A DNA stretch of 64,000 bases from Diphasiastrum complanatum (lineage: Eukaryota; Streptophyta; Lycopodiopsida; Lycopodiales; Lycopodiaceae): positions 31,260 through 95,259 of the forward strand of contig MU831946.1 of assembly GCA_029204225.1 (NCBI GenBank). Direction: 5' to 3'. This document shows positions 1 to 11,689 of the stretch, piece by piece. Each line of letters starts with the position of its first letter. Position 1 is the stretch's first letter. A program made the position numbers and the translations under genes. Below the pieces are notes generated by a model. That model was not told the DNA's origin and ran no database searches. It saw only the letters and a program-made list of their open reading frames with translations.

Positions 1-1041
1 TGTGAAAGCAGCCATGCAGCATGGGAAAGATTGAAGCAGAAGTATGAAGTGAGGACTGCAGCTTCAGTCATGCACCTTAACAATCAGCTGCAATCCATAC
101 GGTGGGATGGCAACCAGTCGGATCAGCACGTTGAGAACATCAAAATGATCTTCGCTCAACTCGCTGCATCAGGACAGGAGCACCAGGTCCCAGCACCACA
201 GCAGCTGATGTATTTCATGAAATCTCTACCGACATCCTATCAGCCGCTGAGAATGCTCATATTGAGTCTACCAGATATGACATTCGACAAAGCAGTCAGT
301 CTTGTCGCTGATGAGAGACTGATGAGAGATGAAGGAGAGGAAAGCAGTGATCAAGAGAAAGCTCTCTTCATGAAAGGGAAGAAGAAAAACAAAAGCAAGC
401 CAAGATTCGAGAAGACGAAGTCCTCAAATCAGCAATCTTCTTCTTGTGATCACTGCCACAAACCAGGCCATACAGCCAACAAATGTTGGTTTAATCCAGC
501 AATACCTTGCATGCATTGCAAGAAGAAAGGGCATTCTGCATACAATTGCAGATTCAACTCAAAAAGAAAGAACAAAGCTGAAAAAGCAAACGTTGCAGAG
601 TCATCAAAGGATGTTGAAAGAGGTGACGAAGCTTTCACGATACTCGATGAAGCTTCAACAAGCTACTCTGAACACGACTACAATTTAGTCATTAATTCAG
701 GAGCAACATCACACATAACCTACAACAAGAAGGTCTTGATCGACTTTCACGAACTCGAAAACAACAGAGCAGTGATTCTAGGTGATGGGAGCAGACACGA
801 TGTCAAAGGCATTGGCACTCTACAACTGCGAACATTGTCAAACCAAGCGGAGCTACCAGGAGCACTTTATGTGCCCTCACTCAAAAGAGATCTGCTATCT
901 GTCTCCAAGATGGCAGATCTAGGCATTCAAGTTTTGTTCGACAACAACACTTGTCGTATGATCCAGAATACGACAAAAAAGTTGCTAACGGTCGGATGCA
1001 GAGAAGGAAACCTCTACCAGGCAATTATAGTCAACAACTCG
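1..1041 (+). pseudogene. Ty1/copia retrotransposon, gag and protease half (truncated at both ends)
   Basis: The frame is open from the left edge, so the 5' end lies outside the window. It begins with a UBN2/gag-like segment containing AWERLKQKYE. Two CCHC zinc knuckles follow, CDHCHKPGHTANKC near 448-489 and CMHCKKKGHSAYNC near 508-549, which in this family bind the RNA genome. An aspartic-protease segment comes next near 685-1030, with the active-site region read as INSGATSHIT; the usual catalytic Asp is Asn here, so this protease should be dead. Homology stops at 1041, just before the pre-integrase domain expected next, and the frame then runs into reverse-strand gypsy sequence. The matching integrase-RT half is probably the inverted block at 20226-22920. 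Copia assignment is firm; the pairing is inference. Confidence 0.9.
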
Positions 1042-1473
1042 GGGCGCCACTGCATTCTCCCTAGTTGCTTCCAACTCTTCAAACCTGGCTTCGAGCTGTG
1101 TTAGCCCGTCTCTCATTTCTCTAGCAAGGTTAATTTGGGTAAGATTCATGGCTCGCAAGGATGTTTGCCATTCTTTCCTTTCGGTTTCTCTATCCTTCTT
1201 CACCTCGCTAAGCATAGCCGTCATTGCGCTTGATAAGTATTGCCGCATCTTCACTTCAAAGAGGTCCTGTTGTGCCTCTGGAAAGGGTTCATCTCTTGGT
1301 GTAGGTTCAGAAGGGCCACCCATCTCTTCATGGAGGGGCGCCACTGTGGAGTGCATACGCTCTTTCTTTCTCGACTTGGACCTGGTGCCATCTCGATGCA
1401 TGCGAGAGCTGTATTCTCGAGTCAGCTCTTCTCCGTCCGTCAGTGCTCGTAACTCTTCAAGATGGTCCTCCAT
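1042..1473 (-). pseudogene. Ty3/gypsy-type gag N-terminus, truncated
   Basis: A reverse-strand reading frame begins with MEDHLEELRALTDGEE at 1473 and stays open to about 1042, where element sequence ends against the copia protease region. The product is charged and rich in Glu, Arg and Lys, with a likely coiled coil (EMRDGLTQLEARFEELEATR). That fits the N-terminal arm of a gypsy gag, but no capsid core or zinc knuckle is present. It lies 0.8 kb downstream of the primer-binding site at 2293-2304 in the same orientation, as expected for the first gene of the element. Everything 3' of it (rest of gag, pol, 3' LTR) is missing here. The gag call rests mainly on position, so it is moderate. Confidence 0.55.
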
Positions 1474-2292
1474 TATAGTCAGAGGTGTACTTCCAACAGA
1501 TTATCGCCTCAATCCTTTTTATATTTGAAGCTCTCCCTTCTGTCAGCCGGGCCCCACAGCTCTCTTTTCTTCTTTATTAAATCAGCTTCAATGAAAATAT
1601 CCCTTCCTCAAACTTAGCACGCCCACATCACCTGAGAGCCAAGTAGGAACCAGGTCATTTGTTTCCAAGCAAGCACACGACAAACGGAACATACCAAGCA
1701 AAGTAAACACAGAGGATCCCTCTCAAGCCACAAACCCCCCCTGAGACCGGACGTAGGACCTTTGCCTAGCCGCGCCCACACAAATCTATCACAGAATTAG
1801 CCCACGGGGAAACATCCATCCAACCATCCGTGCTTTCACCATTAAGCAGCACATTGCCTCAGTCACGCCCCACCACTTTTTGGTCGATAGCCCTTATAGC
1901 TAAACGATCGGCAGCTATCCCGCACCGGCAGCTAACCACCCGTGCTTTACACCCGAATTCGAGTAGCATCTCTGTATCAATGGTTAACCCGTACAGTTCG
2001 AATATGTCGCCCCGCACCCCACAAGGTACAGACCGTGCTTTCACCTACCTAGGCAGCACTTTGCCTCATCCGTCCTACGTGCAGACAGCGCCAGGCCCGA
2101 ACCGCGAGAACTGACCGTGCTTACACCTCGAGGGCAGCACTTTGACTCATCAAGTCCCCCGTTCTGCCGACCACCCCGACCGTGGACTCACCCGTGCTTA
2201 CACTGTGGGCAGCACCTTGCGCAACGGTTGTCCTGACAAATCCCAAAAACGTGGCCATCCCTGTGAGACTTGCGTAGCTGACCGGCTAGTCG
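1474..2292 (-). other. Untranslated leader of the truncated gypsy element
   Basis: About 0.8 kb lies between the primer-binding site and the putative gag start on the reverse strand. It holds C-rich sequence with repeated phrases such as CCGTGCTTTCACC or CCGTGCTTACAC followed by GGGCAGCAC (near 1829, 2032, 2114 and 2189, + strand), so it is itself built of short degenerate repeats. I see no convincing coding sequence. A long leader between PBS and gag is normal for gypsy elements. Confidence 0.5.
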
Positions 2293-2304
2293 GCTCTGAT
2301 ACCA
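2293..2304 (-). other. Primer-binding site, initiator tRNA-Met type
   Basis: The reverse strand reads TGGTATCAGAGC, the standard plant retrotransposon primer-binding site complementary to the 3' end of initiator tRNA-Met. It sits two bases after the CAACA terminus of the adjacent LTR. This fixes the LTR's 3' boundary and shows that it was a 5' LTR on the reverse strand. Confidence 0.9.
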
Positions 2305-2306
2305 CA

Positions 2307-3140
2307 TGTTGCGTCGGCGCCTCAAAGGGCGCTGGGACTTGAGCGGTTTCCCCAACACGTGCTTAAGTCTAACATTCATCCATCATGCACTTACGTAAAA
2401 GCCAACTCAGAATCGTAACAAGCTTAACCATTCAGACTTAAGAAAACTGGAATCCCAACCAACCCGAAAGCCAACTCAGAATCCGTCCCCAAAAGGTAAC
2501 CAAAGGCAAAGACAAGCCACACATGAAACCCAAGGCATAGTGGTCGCCAAACTGACCAATTGGCATAGCGGCAAGCCCCATGTCGATGACAGGGACCCTT
2601 GGGCGCCAGCGACGCAAAAAGGTTGTAGTAAGGGTCCTTCCACTTGGACCAGTCCCGGAGGCGAAACCGAAATGGTAATCATCCCCAAGGATCAACTTTA
2701 TTAGATTTGGAAGAGGTTACATTCATACATAGACTGACCGGTCTCGGGGCCACCAACACGTGCTGGGCATTGTGCCTGGCTCGTGCTGGTAGAGGGAGCT
2801 GAGACATGGCGACTGGATTCCTGGTGCTGGTTGAGCTGCCCAAGTTTCTGTCTGCCGGACTCCCCCTATAGTTCTGCTGTGATTCGGCGCACCCCCTCTG
2901 GTTTGAAACATAGTGCTTTCTGGTAAAGCACGCTTTTTAGGACTTGGTTTTTATTTTGCTGATTAAGCCTGGCAAGCCTGGCAGAATCAGTCTGGCTCCC
3001 GGACATGGGTCCCGGAAGCCGTCCCGGCGGCCGAATCAACCTGCTTTCCTGACTAGGCCATGACTCGAGCTCCAGAGCTAGCTCATGACTTTGTGACTAC
3101 TTGACTGGCTCACCACAGGTCGGAGGCTCAGTCCTTGACA
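2307..3140 (-). repeat. Gypsy 5' LTR (LTR copy 1)
   Basis: The right boundary in element sense ends CAACA at 2307, two bases before the primer-binding site. The left boundary is best placed at TGTCAAGGACTGAGCC (3140 on the reverse strand), giving about 834 bp. A later TG at about 3061 is possible but less likely, because identity with copy 2 continues past it to about 3068. Bases 2307-3068 recur inverted at 22921-23682 with only about seven mismatches seen by eye. A more diverged copy lies at 59100-59745. The LTR contains AATAAAGTTGATCCTTGG, a plausible polyadenylation region. Short open frames inside it are conserved only because the copies are near-identical and are not genes. Confidence 0.85.
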
Positions 3141-4590
3141 TTCTAACTTGCTCTGGGACCTTAGGGAGTGTCACCCCTTTGAGTCTTACAGGGCACGCTG
3201 GGTGCACCCAAGTCAGCTTTACAACAATGTGACTCAATATAAACCTACAGCTCTCAACATTCCTCTTTACAACACTGAGAGGAGATTTTTAGATTTTACA
3301 CCTCCAGAAAGTGCACCCTACCTGTTTGTTCTTGCAAGAAGAATCTACTTGGTATGCTCTCTTCCTCTCTATTCCTTGCTATGGTTGCTCTCCTATTATA
3401 TGATCTCAGATGGTATGAGAAAACTAGTCATTGAATGTTGTTATTTTTACAATAGTTTTCAAGTTTATGATAGTTGCTGGCCAGCTTTGGGCACTTTGTA
3501 AGCTTACTATGTTTAAACTGAGGCACATCCTGTCCGGAAGGCAGCGATGAAGGCCTACTACTGCTGAAAACTTCTTGAACAACTCTCTAATGGCAGCGAC
3601 ATTGATTGATAATCCAATAATGTAGCTATTTGTATAGCATATATAGCTCTGCAATAATGCGCTGAAGTTGTTCGATCCACAATGGATTTGTGGCTTCCAC
3701 ACTTCTGTGCGTTAATAAAGAGCCTTTGAAACACCAGACACTTCCGGTCGCTAACAGGCCAGCTAAGCTGGGCGCGCGTGAGGTCCCGCGACATCTCCTC
3801 CTCTTTTCTTTCTTCTGAAACTTTCTCCAGTTATGGCAGACCCCTTCTGATCACTCTATCTCCTCCAACGCTCCACTATCAATCCACCATCGATCTAGAT
3901 CTCCATCATTAGCAAGCATACATGAAGACATCACAAAAGCATCATCATTTGCATCTTGAACATCCAAACCATCCTCATCAAGAGTATGATTACAAGTGGC
4001 ACGTTGGCTCCATCCATTTGTTCTTATTGCAAAAATATTCTCGCTTGTGATCTTGTCAAAAGCATATTGTCCAATCAACTCACCAATTGTTAGAATTACA
4101 AAATTTATGTGGTGATCACAATACATAAATTTTAAAGGTAACCAAAGGTAGTCCATCTCACCGATTAACTCCTTGCAAGAGCTATCAAAGTTTCTAAATC
4201 CCAAACAACAAATGTATGTGCCTATAACCAACATGAGCACAAAACCAGTCATGTCATTGATATATAGAGCGAACATAAAACCAATCTTCATTGATATACA
4301 GTTTGTATTACATATTTTACTAGCTTATATATACACATATATCAAAAGTCTTTTAAGAAACCTCGTTCTAAGGTATCTACCAACTTAAAAATCGTAGGGC
4401 AATATCCTATTTTAGTTAACATCTTGGATAATCTATCTAGCAACATATAATTAATAGGGCAAAATTTTGCAGAGAGGGAAGCTTAGGCTACAACAATGCA
4501 GATTAGGGTAGTCGCAATCTTCACAGACATGGATTATGTTTTCAAGAGCATTAGCTTAACAATCCTTAGAACCATATGGCAGAGCTTGTA
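3141..4590. other. Spacer without a recognised gene
   Basis: This stretch follows the gypsy LTR and is AT-rich beyond about 3.8 kb. A reverse-strand frame at 3851-4291 ends with DRWWIDSGA, reminiscent of a copia protease start, but nothing else in it supports that. A forward frame at 3148-3501 has no recognisable domain. I make no gene call here. Confidence 0.4.
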
Positions 4591-6650
4591 GAGCAAATTT
4601 TTTTTGCTTGGCAGCATTGCTCGCCGGCGAGCAATGCTAGTAGGCAAAAAAATTTGCCTGGCAATCCTCCATGGCGATGAGTGAGGCATCGTTGCCAGGC
4701 AAAAAATTTCTACCTGGCAGGCAAAAAAAATTTGGTTTGGCAAATCAGCCTCATCATCATGGAGAGTTGCCAATTCTATCTTCTACCCTGCTTCACCAAT
4801 CCTTCTAACACACGGCTCATGATTTATCAAGGATGGGGTTAATGCATGATTATGGAGAGTAGTAGCTCTTATTTATAATCCTTCACATTTTTTACTCATT
4901 TCCTTAATCGAGCTTCATGTAACCGATTGTCAACTACTCTTAACCTGCAGGGCTTCCTGTACTAAGTTGAGTACAGAACAAGAAAATGTACATCAACGCA
5001 TCGTAAATGGTGGGGGCTATCAAATCTCTTGTACATTCAGTAGAAAAGTTAAAACTTGATCAAATTTCTATGACTGCACAAGAGTTGATTTAAAACCACA
5101 AAGTCTTGATGTGGTCAAGCTCTCAATTACGAAGTTTCATATTTTAAAGAACTGATTAGCTGTGTTAAGTTAAATCTCATATCTACCCTCCATGTGAGAT
5201 GCTTGCTCGCTAATTGAAGTGAGGTTTCTTTCGTTGTCAGGCAAAATTTTTTTGCCTGGCAGTGCTCCATGGCCATGAGGCAGAGCACATCAACAGGTAT
5301 GAGGCTTCTACCACAACATGGAAACTTGGACTCTTGAAATGCATGACCAACTAGAGTGTAGTAGTCACCCACTTGCAGTTTGGAGGGGTGTTTAATTAAG
5401 CATTCATTAATTGTATGTTGTTGGATTAGTAACGGACTATTTAACATTTTGTTGTAGGCATTACATCATGTAAGGACACTACTAACCTCTGAAATTGAAT
5501 TTTTGTATTCAGATACATTGAGCATTCCCATGTCTCAATGAGATGCTCTCTTCTTTTGAAGGGGGAAGTCACAATTTTGAAGTCGAAAGAGTTATATTGA
5601 CACCCAATGCAATTGCAGCAATAAAAGCAAGCAAAAGAGTACTATGGGGTTGTGAAAACATGCTCTTAGTTGAGCAAGTGGGTTGATCAAACAACCTACT
5701 CCATACAGTGAATAAACTGCCTTCTATCCAGTTTTCTTGATAAATTGGCCAATTCATCTTGTTATTGACAAGTTTAGATTAAAGCTAGAGTGTGTTTTTA
5801 TTTGCTAATAAGTAGAACTAAAGGATCTTTCATTGGCAATGTAGAATGTTCTAGGACATCCTGGCTAATTAGGTCAACAAAAAGCTTTTAGACAAGACTC
5901 TCTGGCTTTTCTTGCAAATACATAAGAAACGACAGTAAGTTTGCTATCCAGGATCGAAATGCAATACATATCAACCTAGCTATGTAACCCTCAATTTGCA
6001 TGAAAGTTTCTATGTCATGTAACTTTCTGCAAATCAAGAGGAACAATAATATTCTAATTCCATGGCCATGAGGCAGAGCTACCCGGCAAAATTTTTTTGC
6101 CTGGCAGTGCTCCCTCCCTCCCTCCCTCAGTGCTCACTCCCTCATCGCATTTAGCAACAAATGCGATGAGGGAGGGAGCGCTGAGGGAGGGAGGGAGGGA
6201 GCGCTGCCAGGCAAAATTTTGCCTGGCAGCGCTCCCTCAATGAAACTCAATGAAACCTCAAAAAAACTCTTCTATCAGTGCTACCAGGCAAAAAAACTTT
6301 GCCTGGTAGCGCTCCATGGTCATGAGGCAGAGCTGCAGCAGGCCTCTTCATCCACAAAAGGCCATAGCAGGTTTCTCTCTCCCTCAACGCTCCCTCCCTC
6401 ATCGCATTTGCTGCTAAATGCGATGAGGGAGGGAGCTTTGAGATTTTTATTGAGGGGGGGAGCGCTGAGATTTTCATTGAGGTCTTCTATCAGTGCTACT
6501 AGGCAAAAAAATTTTGCCTGGCAATGAACCCAACCTCTCAATCTTCTATCAATGCTATCAGGCAAAAAAAATTTGCTTGGCAAAGAACACAACTGACGTT
6601 CTCAGGCAGAAACCTGCAGCGGGCCTCTTCATCCACAAAAGGCCATAGCT
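4590..6650. repeat. Cluster of foldback (inverted-repeat) modules
   Basis: A self-complementary unit close to GGCAAAATTTTTTTGCCTGGCA occurs repeatedly: near 4595-4745 (several variants), 5239-5260, 6085-6106, 6209-6230, 6278-6310, 6502-6523 and 6560-6582. It is often followed by CCATGGCCATGAGGCAGAGC or a close variant. Larger palindromes are embedded: a perfect 26-nt palindrome at 4613-4638, arms 6085-6152 / 6159-6224 around a six-base loop, and arms 6389-6409 / 6416-6436. A direct repeat starting GGCCTCTTCATCCACAAAAG is at about 6336 and 6617. The pattern suggests nested foldback/MITE-type nonautonomous transposons. No transposase is present. Confidence 0.8.
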
Positions 6651-9180
6651 TCATTGAGACAAACATGAAAAAGTTCTAAATAATCTCAAAAATGCCTGCT
6701 CAAACGTAGATCTAACCTGTTTGCAAACGCTCCTCTGTATCAAAGCTAATCCTCTGTCGCTCCTCCTTCCAATAGAAGCTCCTCCTTCATCGCTATTGAA
6801 AAGTGCATTTGCATTCACCATGAAGAGCATAAAACCACGAAAAAGAAGAAGAAGAAGTGCTAAAACCTCAAAAACCTAAAACCTCAGAAACCTAAAACCT
6901 AATAACCAATGAGCCTGTAAACCCTAAAACTTAATCACCAATGAGCCCATCGAGTGTAATGCATCCATGCATTATGTATATTTGAGATCCAATAGTCTAA
7001 AATATTAAATACATTTTGCTAACATAAATTTCTATCAATTTTTAAAAAGTTAACATCTTGCATTATATCTTTGCAGTTGATTTTTGAGAAAAGTTGCAGA
7101 TTCCATTTTTATACTATGTCAATTTTCTCGAACAGTCAAGAATGACAACTTGCAAGTACTTGTAGAGGCCTCGTGGCTATTGGTAGGACAATTAGGGCTA
7201 GCATGATATACCATGTTTTTCTTTCTCCCGAGATACTAGGTATTAGGACTCATTTTGAGAGCTGGGCGTAGGGATATTGAGAGCTGGGATATTGAGAGCA
7301 TAACTGTACAGTCCAACTCATGTTCTTAAATGGGGTCATTAATGGTCGGTGCGTTGGGCTCAAGAAATCCAATATATATATTCTTAGTTTCGTTCTTCCA
7401 TAAATCGCTATATTAGATCCAAGAACTGGACTAAATCGTTAACTTAAGAAAGGAAATTATTCATATCATGGGTGTATCAATGGGTTGTAAAATAATTTTG
7501 AATTTTGGTACCTTTTTAATAGGGTGTAATTCTTGATGGGGTTGTATAGCTCTCTTGGAAAGCTAGTTTGTGACAGTTGAAAGTGGCTGCCATAATTGGC
7601 AGGAAAGCCCATTCCCATAATAATGTAGCCGAATTTCAATAGCCATCTGGAGGAGCAATGATGACTGGTACTGGCATGGAAATTTCCTCCCTCTACAACA
7701 GATGGAGCTTTATTGGTTGATAGACGATGGAATGTGATTCACACACCATTGAAATCGTGGTTCTCCAATTAGTTGAGCTCTTCTCCTCTTGTTATCACAT
7801 GGCATGGCTTGGGGGCTAGATCCAGGGATCTAGGTTTAATTGGGTGGTTTCGCTCCATTGTCTCTCTTGTGTTTTCCTATCCTCATCTTAGGGGTTGTCC
7901 CTAGTGATCTTTACATCTCCACTCAAAAGGGCTTCTAGCAAAGATGAAGTTGAGAGCCGAGTCAAAGAGCACGAGAAATATTACTACTAGGCTAAGATGT
8001 ATAGTTGTGAGCCCAATGGTAATTCCCGAAAGATGGGTAGCCATGTGGGAGCTAGCAATTTAGACTATCTCAACTTAAGTTATGTTTTTGAAGTAAAGAG
8101 ACCTCCTATTATCAAGTAAGAGGTGGAACTCAAATCTTTATAGACTGGGGTTCACTCAGTTACAAGAGGTGGAAAAAATGATACAATTGGGTTCAACAGC
8201 TCGTGGGTATAAATAGGGGCTTCCTCCATGAGTTTCAGAGCATGTGTATGTACTGAAATGTTGTTGCTTTCTGAATTGAAGATCATTCTACTTCCATTTC
8301 CTTCCATGCTCCATCTTCATGTATTTAGTTTGGGTACTGATGTATGAATGTGCTTGTTGTTGTTTTTTCTCTTAAGGGTTGACTTGGGTTCAGACGTGTA
8401 GGACTTGGAGATTGATCCACCATTCCACTGTGTTATGATGTCTCCTAGTTTCTGGCTCCCTAAGGAGTTTTTGTTACAAGTGTTGAGTGACAGTTGTAGC
8501 AAGCACTTTGTAGGATTTCCATTAGTTAGAAGTTGTGTTGATTGTTTCATGATTTTAATAGGAGTAGAATGAGTTTAATTTTCTGACCTTGAGTAGAATA
8601 GTTTAGGAATAATCTACAATTTGTAAACATAAAGAAAGAACTGAAAAAGTTTGTAGAACCGTAGGAAATCAGTCCTGACAGATCTTATAACCAAGATGAG
8701 CTTCCATTGTCAATCAAAGATCAAAATCAGAACATAAGTGTGTCATACTAACAGGGGAGACACACCACCATTATACTACAAAACCAAATCTGTGACTGAG
8801 CCCATTGCCTAATCGATTGTGGTCACGTGATTCCTTGCCAGTTGAAACTCTGTCAGACAAAAATCGAACTGTCATTGAGTAGTTTCAGACAAAGAACTAA
8901 TGTTCAACTGAGAAGTAGTGTCAGTGCTATCACTGGTCGTTGAGAAGTAGATGCTCAGCAAACATGGTAGAAAACCAGCAAACTTTGGCACAGTTTGCCA
9001 TTGCCAATCTTCTTGGCTTTTAAACAAAGAACTCGATTTTTACCAGCCCATTTTTCAGTTCTTACTCACTGCTGATTGCTTGCTTGTTGTCCTGCATTCC
9101 TCATTTTCACAAGCACGCAATCCATCTTATTGTTTGTCATACCACGATTGCTTCAGAACGCCTCTATTGATCATTCAGAT
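6651..9180. other. Spacer, possibly the decayed 5' part of a gypsy element
   Basis: No coding region is supported. The notable segment is 7796-7865, with GCTTGGGGGCTAGATCC followed shortly by GATCTAGGTTTA. Close relatives sit at 43064-43130 and 50617-50690, each upstream of a forward gypsy relic. The rest (for example 6840-6960, with repeated AAAACCTCAAAAACCTAAAACC-like phrases) is simple, AT-rich sequence. Confidence 0.45.
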
Positions 9181-9239
9181 CCGTGCGAACTCACGCCAAA
9201 CTTTCAAGAAACCCACCGTCGCTCCGCCGTTTAGAATCC

Positions 9240-10140
9240 ATCGTTCCATCCGACGATTTTGAAAAAAAATTCGATAATTTTTTGAAATTTTTGAGATTTT
9301 TCAGTTTTTCAAATTTTCACAGTTTTCATCTACCGGTCGTACCACTTAAAACACACAATAATTTATGTCCGACGATCACATCCAACGGTTGCATCCGGCG
9401 AATACCAAAAAATCAAAAAAAAAATTGTTCGACGACTGCATCCACCGTTTTTCTCATTTCTACTTTTAGCCATTTTCCATCCGACGAGTTTTTTTCAAAA
9501 CAATTTTTTCGTTTTTTTGAATTATTCAAATTTTTCGGATTGTCGAGACTTTCGAATTTTTCAAATTTTTGGGTTTCTTTTAAAATTTTCCATCCGACCT
9601 GCATCCGACGACCACCAACGAAAAAATCTGTCTGAATATTGCACTCGATGAAATTCCATTTTTTGCATTTTTTTTTGTTGAGATTTTTCAAGTTTCTCGC
9701 ATTCCTCAAAATGTTTCGAGTTTCTTAGAATTTTTAAGATTTTTCGAATCTCTGGAAGTTTTTTACTTTCTTAGTATTTTTTTTTATTTTTTCCAGATTT
9801 TTTAAATTGTATGGTATTTTTTAAATTTCTTGATATTTTTTTTTAATTTTTTTTTGTGTTTTTTTCAAAAAATTGATTGTGTCAAACGATTGCATCCGAC
9901 AACCAACAAAAAAATCAAAAGAAATTCTTTCTGAAGATTGCATCCGACGATTGCATCTACCGATTTTTTAAAAATTTTAACATTCTCAAATTTTTCAATT
10001 TTTGGAGTTTTTTGAATTTTCAAATAAATTGAGTTTATTTTTCGAGTTTTCTTACTTTTTGAATTTTTCAAGTCTATTTTTTGAATTTTTTGAGTTTTTC
10101 TTCTTTTTCCAAATTTTTGAGTTTTTGACATTTTTTTCGA
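9240..10140. repeat. T-rich tract with a recurring GCATCCGACGA motif
   Basis: About 0.9 kb is dominated by degenerate TTTTTCGA/TTTTTGAATTTTTC runs. Regularly interposed are copies of a GCATCCGACGA-like phrase, at about 9247, 9367, 9389, 9429, 9479, 9590, 9600, 9891, 9937 and 9948. Open frames across it encode only Phe/Ser/Lys-rich low-complexity peptides and are not credible genes. It lies just upstream of the gypsy gag relic at 10.3 kb and might be that element's leader or LTR region. Confidence 0.6.
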
Positions 10141-10299
10141 AATTTCAATGAGCTGGACAGACCCTTTTTTATAGAATTCTTATCAAAAATCTAATTCTAT
10201 TCTAAGGTACTAACTATCAGTCACATATTTCAAAAAAATTAAAAAAAACAAACATAAACAACAAAAAATAGTTGAATCAACTCTCATAGCCAAACTACC

Positions 10300-11620
10300 C
10301 GAAAAAGTTATGGATAAATTCACACCGCCCAATCATCCAAATGATGAGAACAAGTCCTATCACCTTCGATCTTAGGTAAATCAAGATCCTGGACCATCTA
10401 GATGGACACCTAACCTTGATGATCACTATGCTCACTATACCGCCCGATCCGATAAACAAACACCCAGATTGGAATCACCAAAGTTTGATGATAATGTGGA
10501 CCCTCATCGATTTTTACAAGTCTTTGAGAATGCATGCGAAGTATATGAAGAATATACTGACAATACAAAAGTCCAACTTTTTTTTATGACCATGGTAGAT
10601 AAGGCACGCAAGTGGAGAGTGGTTTTTTAACCTCGATCGTGATGATCGACAAGATTGGTCAGAGGTGAAAGGCTCTTTCATTAAACGCTTCCAACCTTTA
10701 CGACTCACAGAAAGCCCATTTGTACACCTTAGTAATATAAAAATAAAAAAACATGAACACGTACGTGACTATATCGAGCGCTTTAAGCATCTCAGATTTC
10801 AAATCCAAGAACAGGCAACTGATAAAATGTTGATCATATGATCTATAGTTGGCCTTCCAAGACACATCCGGAAAGAGCTTAAACCTAGCGAAGAGTATTT
10901 TACTCTGAAGTCTGCTATGTCCGATGCCATTCGTGAAGAAGATGAATGATCTGATGACGAGGACCAGAAAGAGAAAAGAGCTCATCGTTTTCGTGTATTC
11001 CCTAATAATCGTCTAAGTGAGCCCCGAGATTCAGACCAAATTGAAAATTTCAGTTCAAGTTGATGAATCAACAATATCACCAATAGAAGGAGAAACTCAA
11101 CAAAGAGTTTCAACAAGCCTTAAAATCTTTCCAAAGTCAGTTGCTAGGGCAATTTCTATTTGGTAACATTATCCATAGGTGAGAAGATACTTGGTGCCCC
11201 CACAACAACAATGCTTGGCACTTCCAGGTTCAAGAGGATCTGCTCCACCCAATAGGCCAAACCAATAGAACCGACCCCAAGTACAAGCCAATGCAGTGCA
11301 GAATACCACCTATGACACCCCATCCTATGAATCTACTTATGATGATGGTGATCCTAACACATATGTAGATGAGGCATTTGTCCCTTATTCCAATGACCAA
11401 TATAATTCCGAGGAGCAACCTACCCAAGTCGACCAAAATGGTTATGCCATTTTCCCTTCAACACTTCAGAAGAGATGTTTTGTATGCAAAGAAACCACTC
11501 ACTTTTAAAGTGAATGTCAACTTCAATATGACTTTGTAGCTGAATGTGTTGATTGTATCAGAAGGCATTGCTATAAAGATTGCCCTAACCAGACCAAAAA
11601 GACAGTTCTAGCACATAGAG
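10300..11620 (+). pseudogene. Ty3/gypsy gag relic (capsid core and zinc fingers)
   Basis: The forward strand encodes a retrotransposon gag capsid domain broken by frameshifts and stops. Readable stretches include DDNVDPHRFLQVFENACEVY near 10483-10545, DYIERFKHLRFQIQEQ near 10770-10815 and VGLPRHIRKELKP near 10850-10888. Zinc-finger sequence follows at 11475-11590 (CFVCKETTHF, a stop codon, then a CVDC...HCYKDC pair). The frame is interrupted several times, so no functional gag can be made. It shares its layout with the gag relics at 46262-47397 and 51660-52943. Confidence 0.85.
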
Positions 11621-11689
11621 TACCTAAAGAGCCGTTGCTTGCCATCACATGCGTGCAACATAGGGCCTTAGATTCAACTTGTAAGAGCA

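Noticed and set aside
2438-2911. Two open frames repeated almost unchanged at 23078-23551
   Set aside because: They are preserved only because both lie in near-identical LTR copies; they have no domain and lie across LTR control sequence.
3851-4291. 146-residue reverse-strand frame ending near DRWWIDSGA
   Set aside because: The IDSGA string resembles a copia protease start, but nothing upstream looks like gag and no protease follows; one short motif is not enough.
4590-6650. Possible CRISPR-like array
   Set aside because: The repeats are palindromic foldbacks with irregular spacing in a spliced-gene plant genome; no spacers or cas genes.
9183-10131. Phe/Ser- and Lys-rich frames of 88-150 residues on both strands
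   Set aside because: Low-complexity T-rich DNA opens frames by chance; no homology or conserved start.
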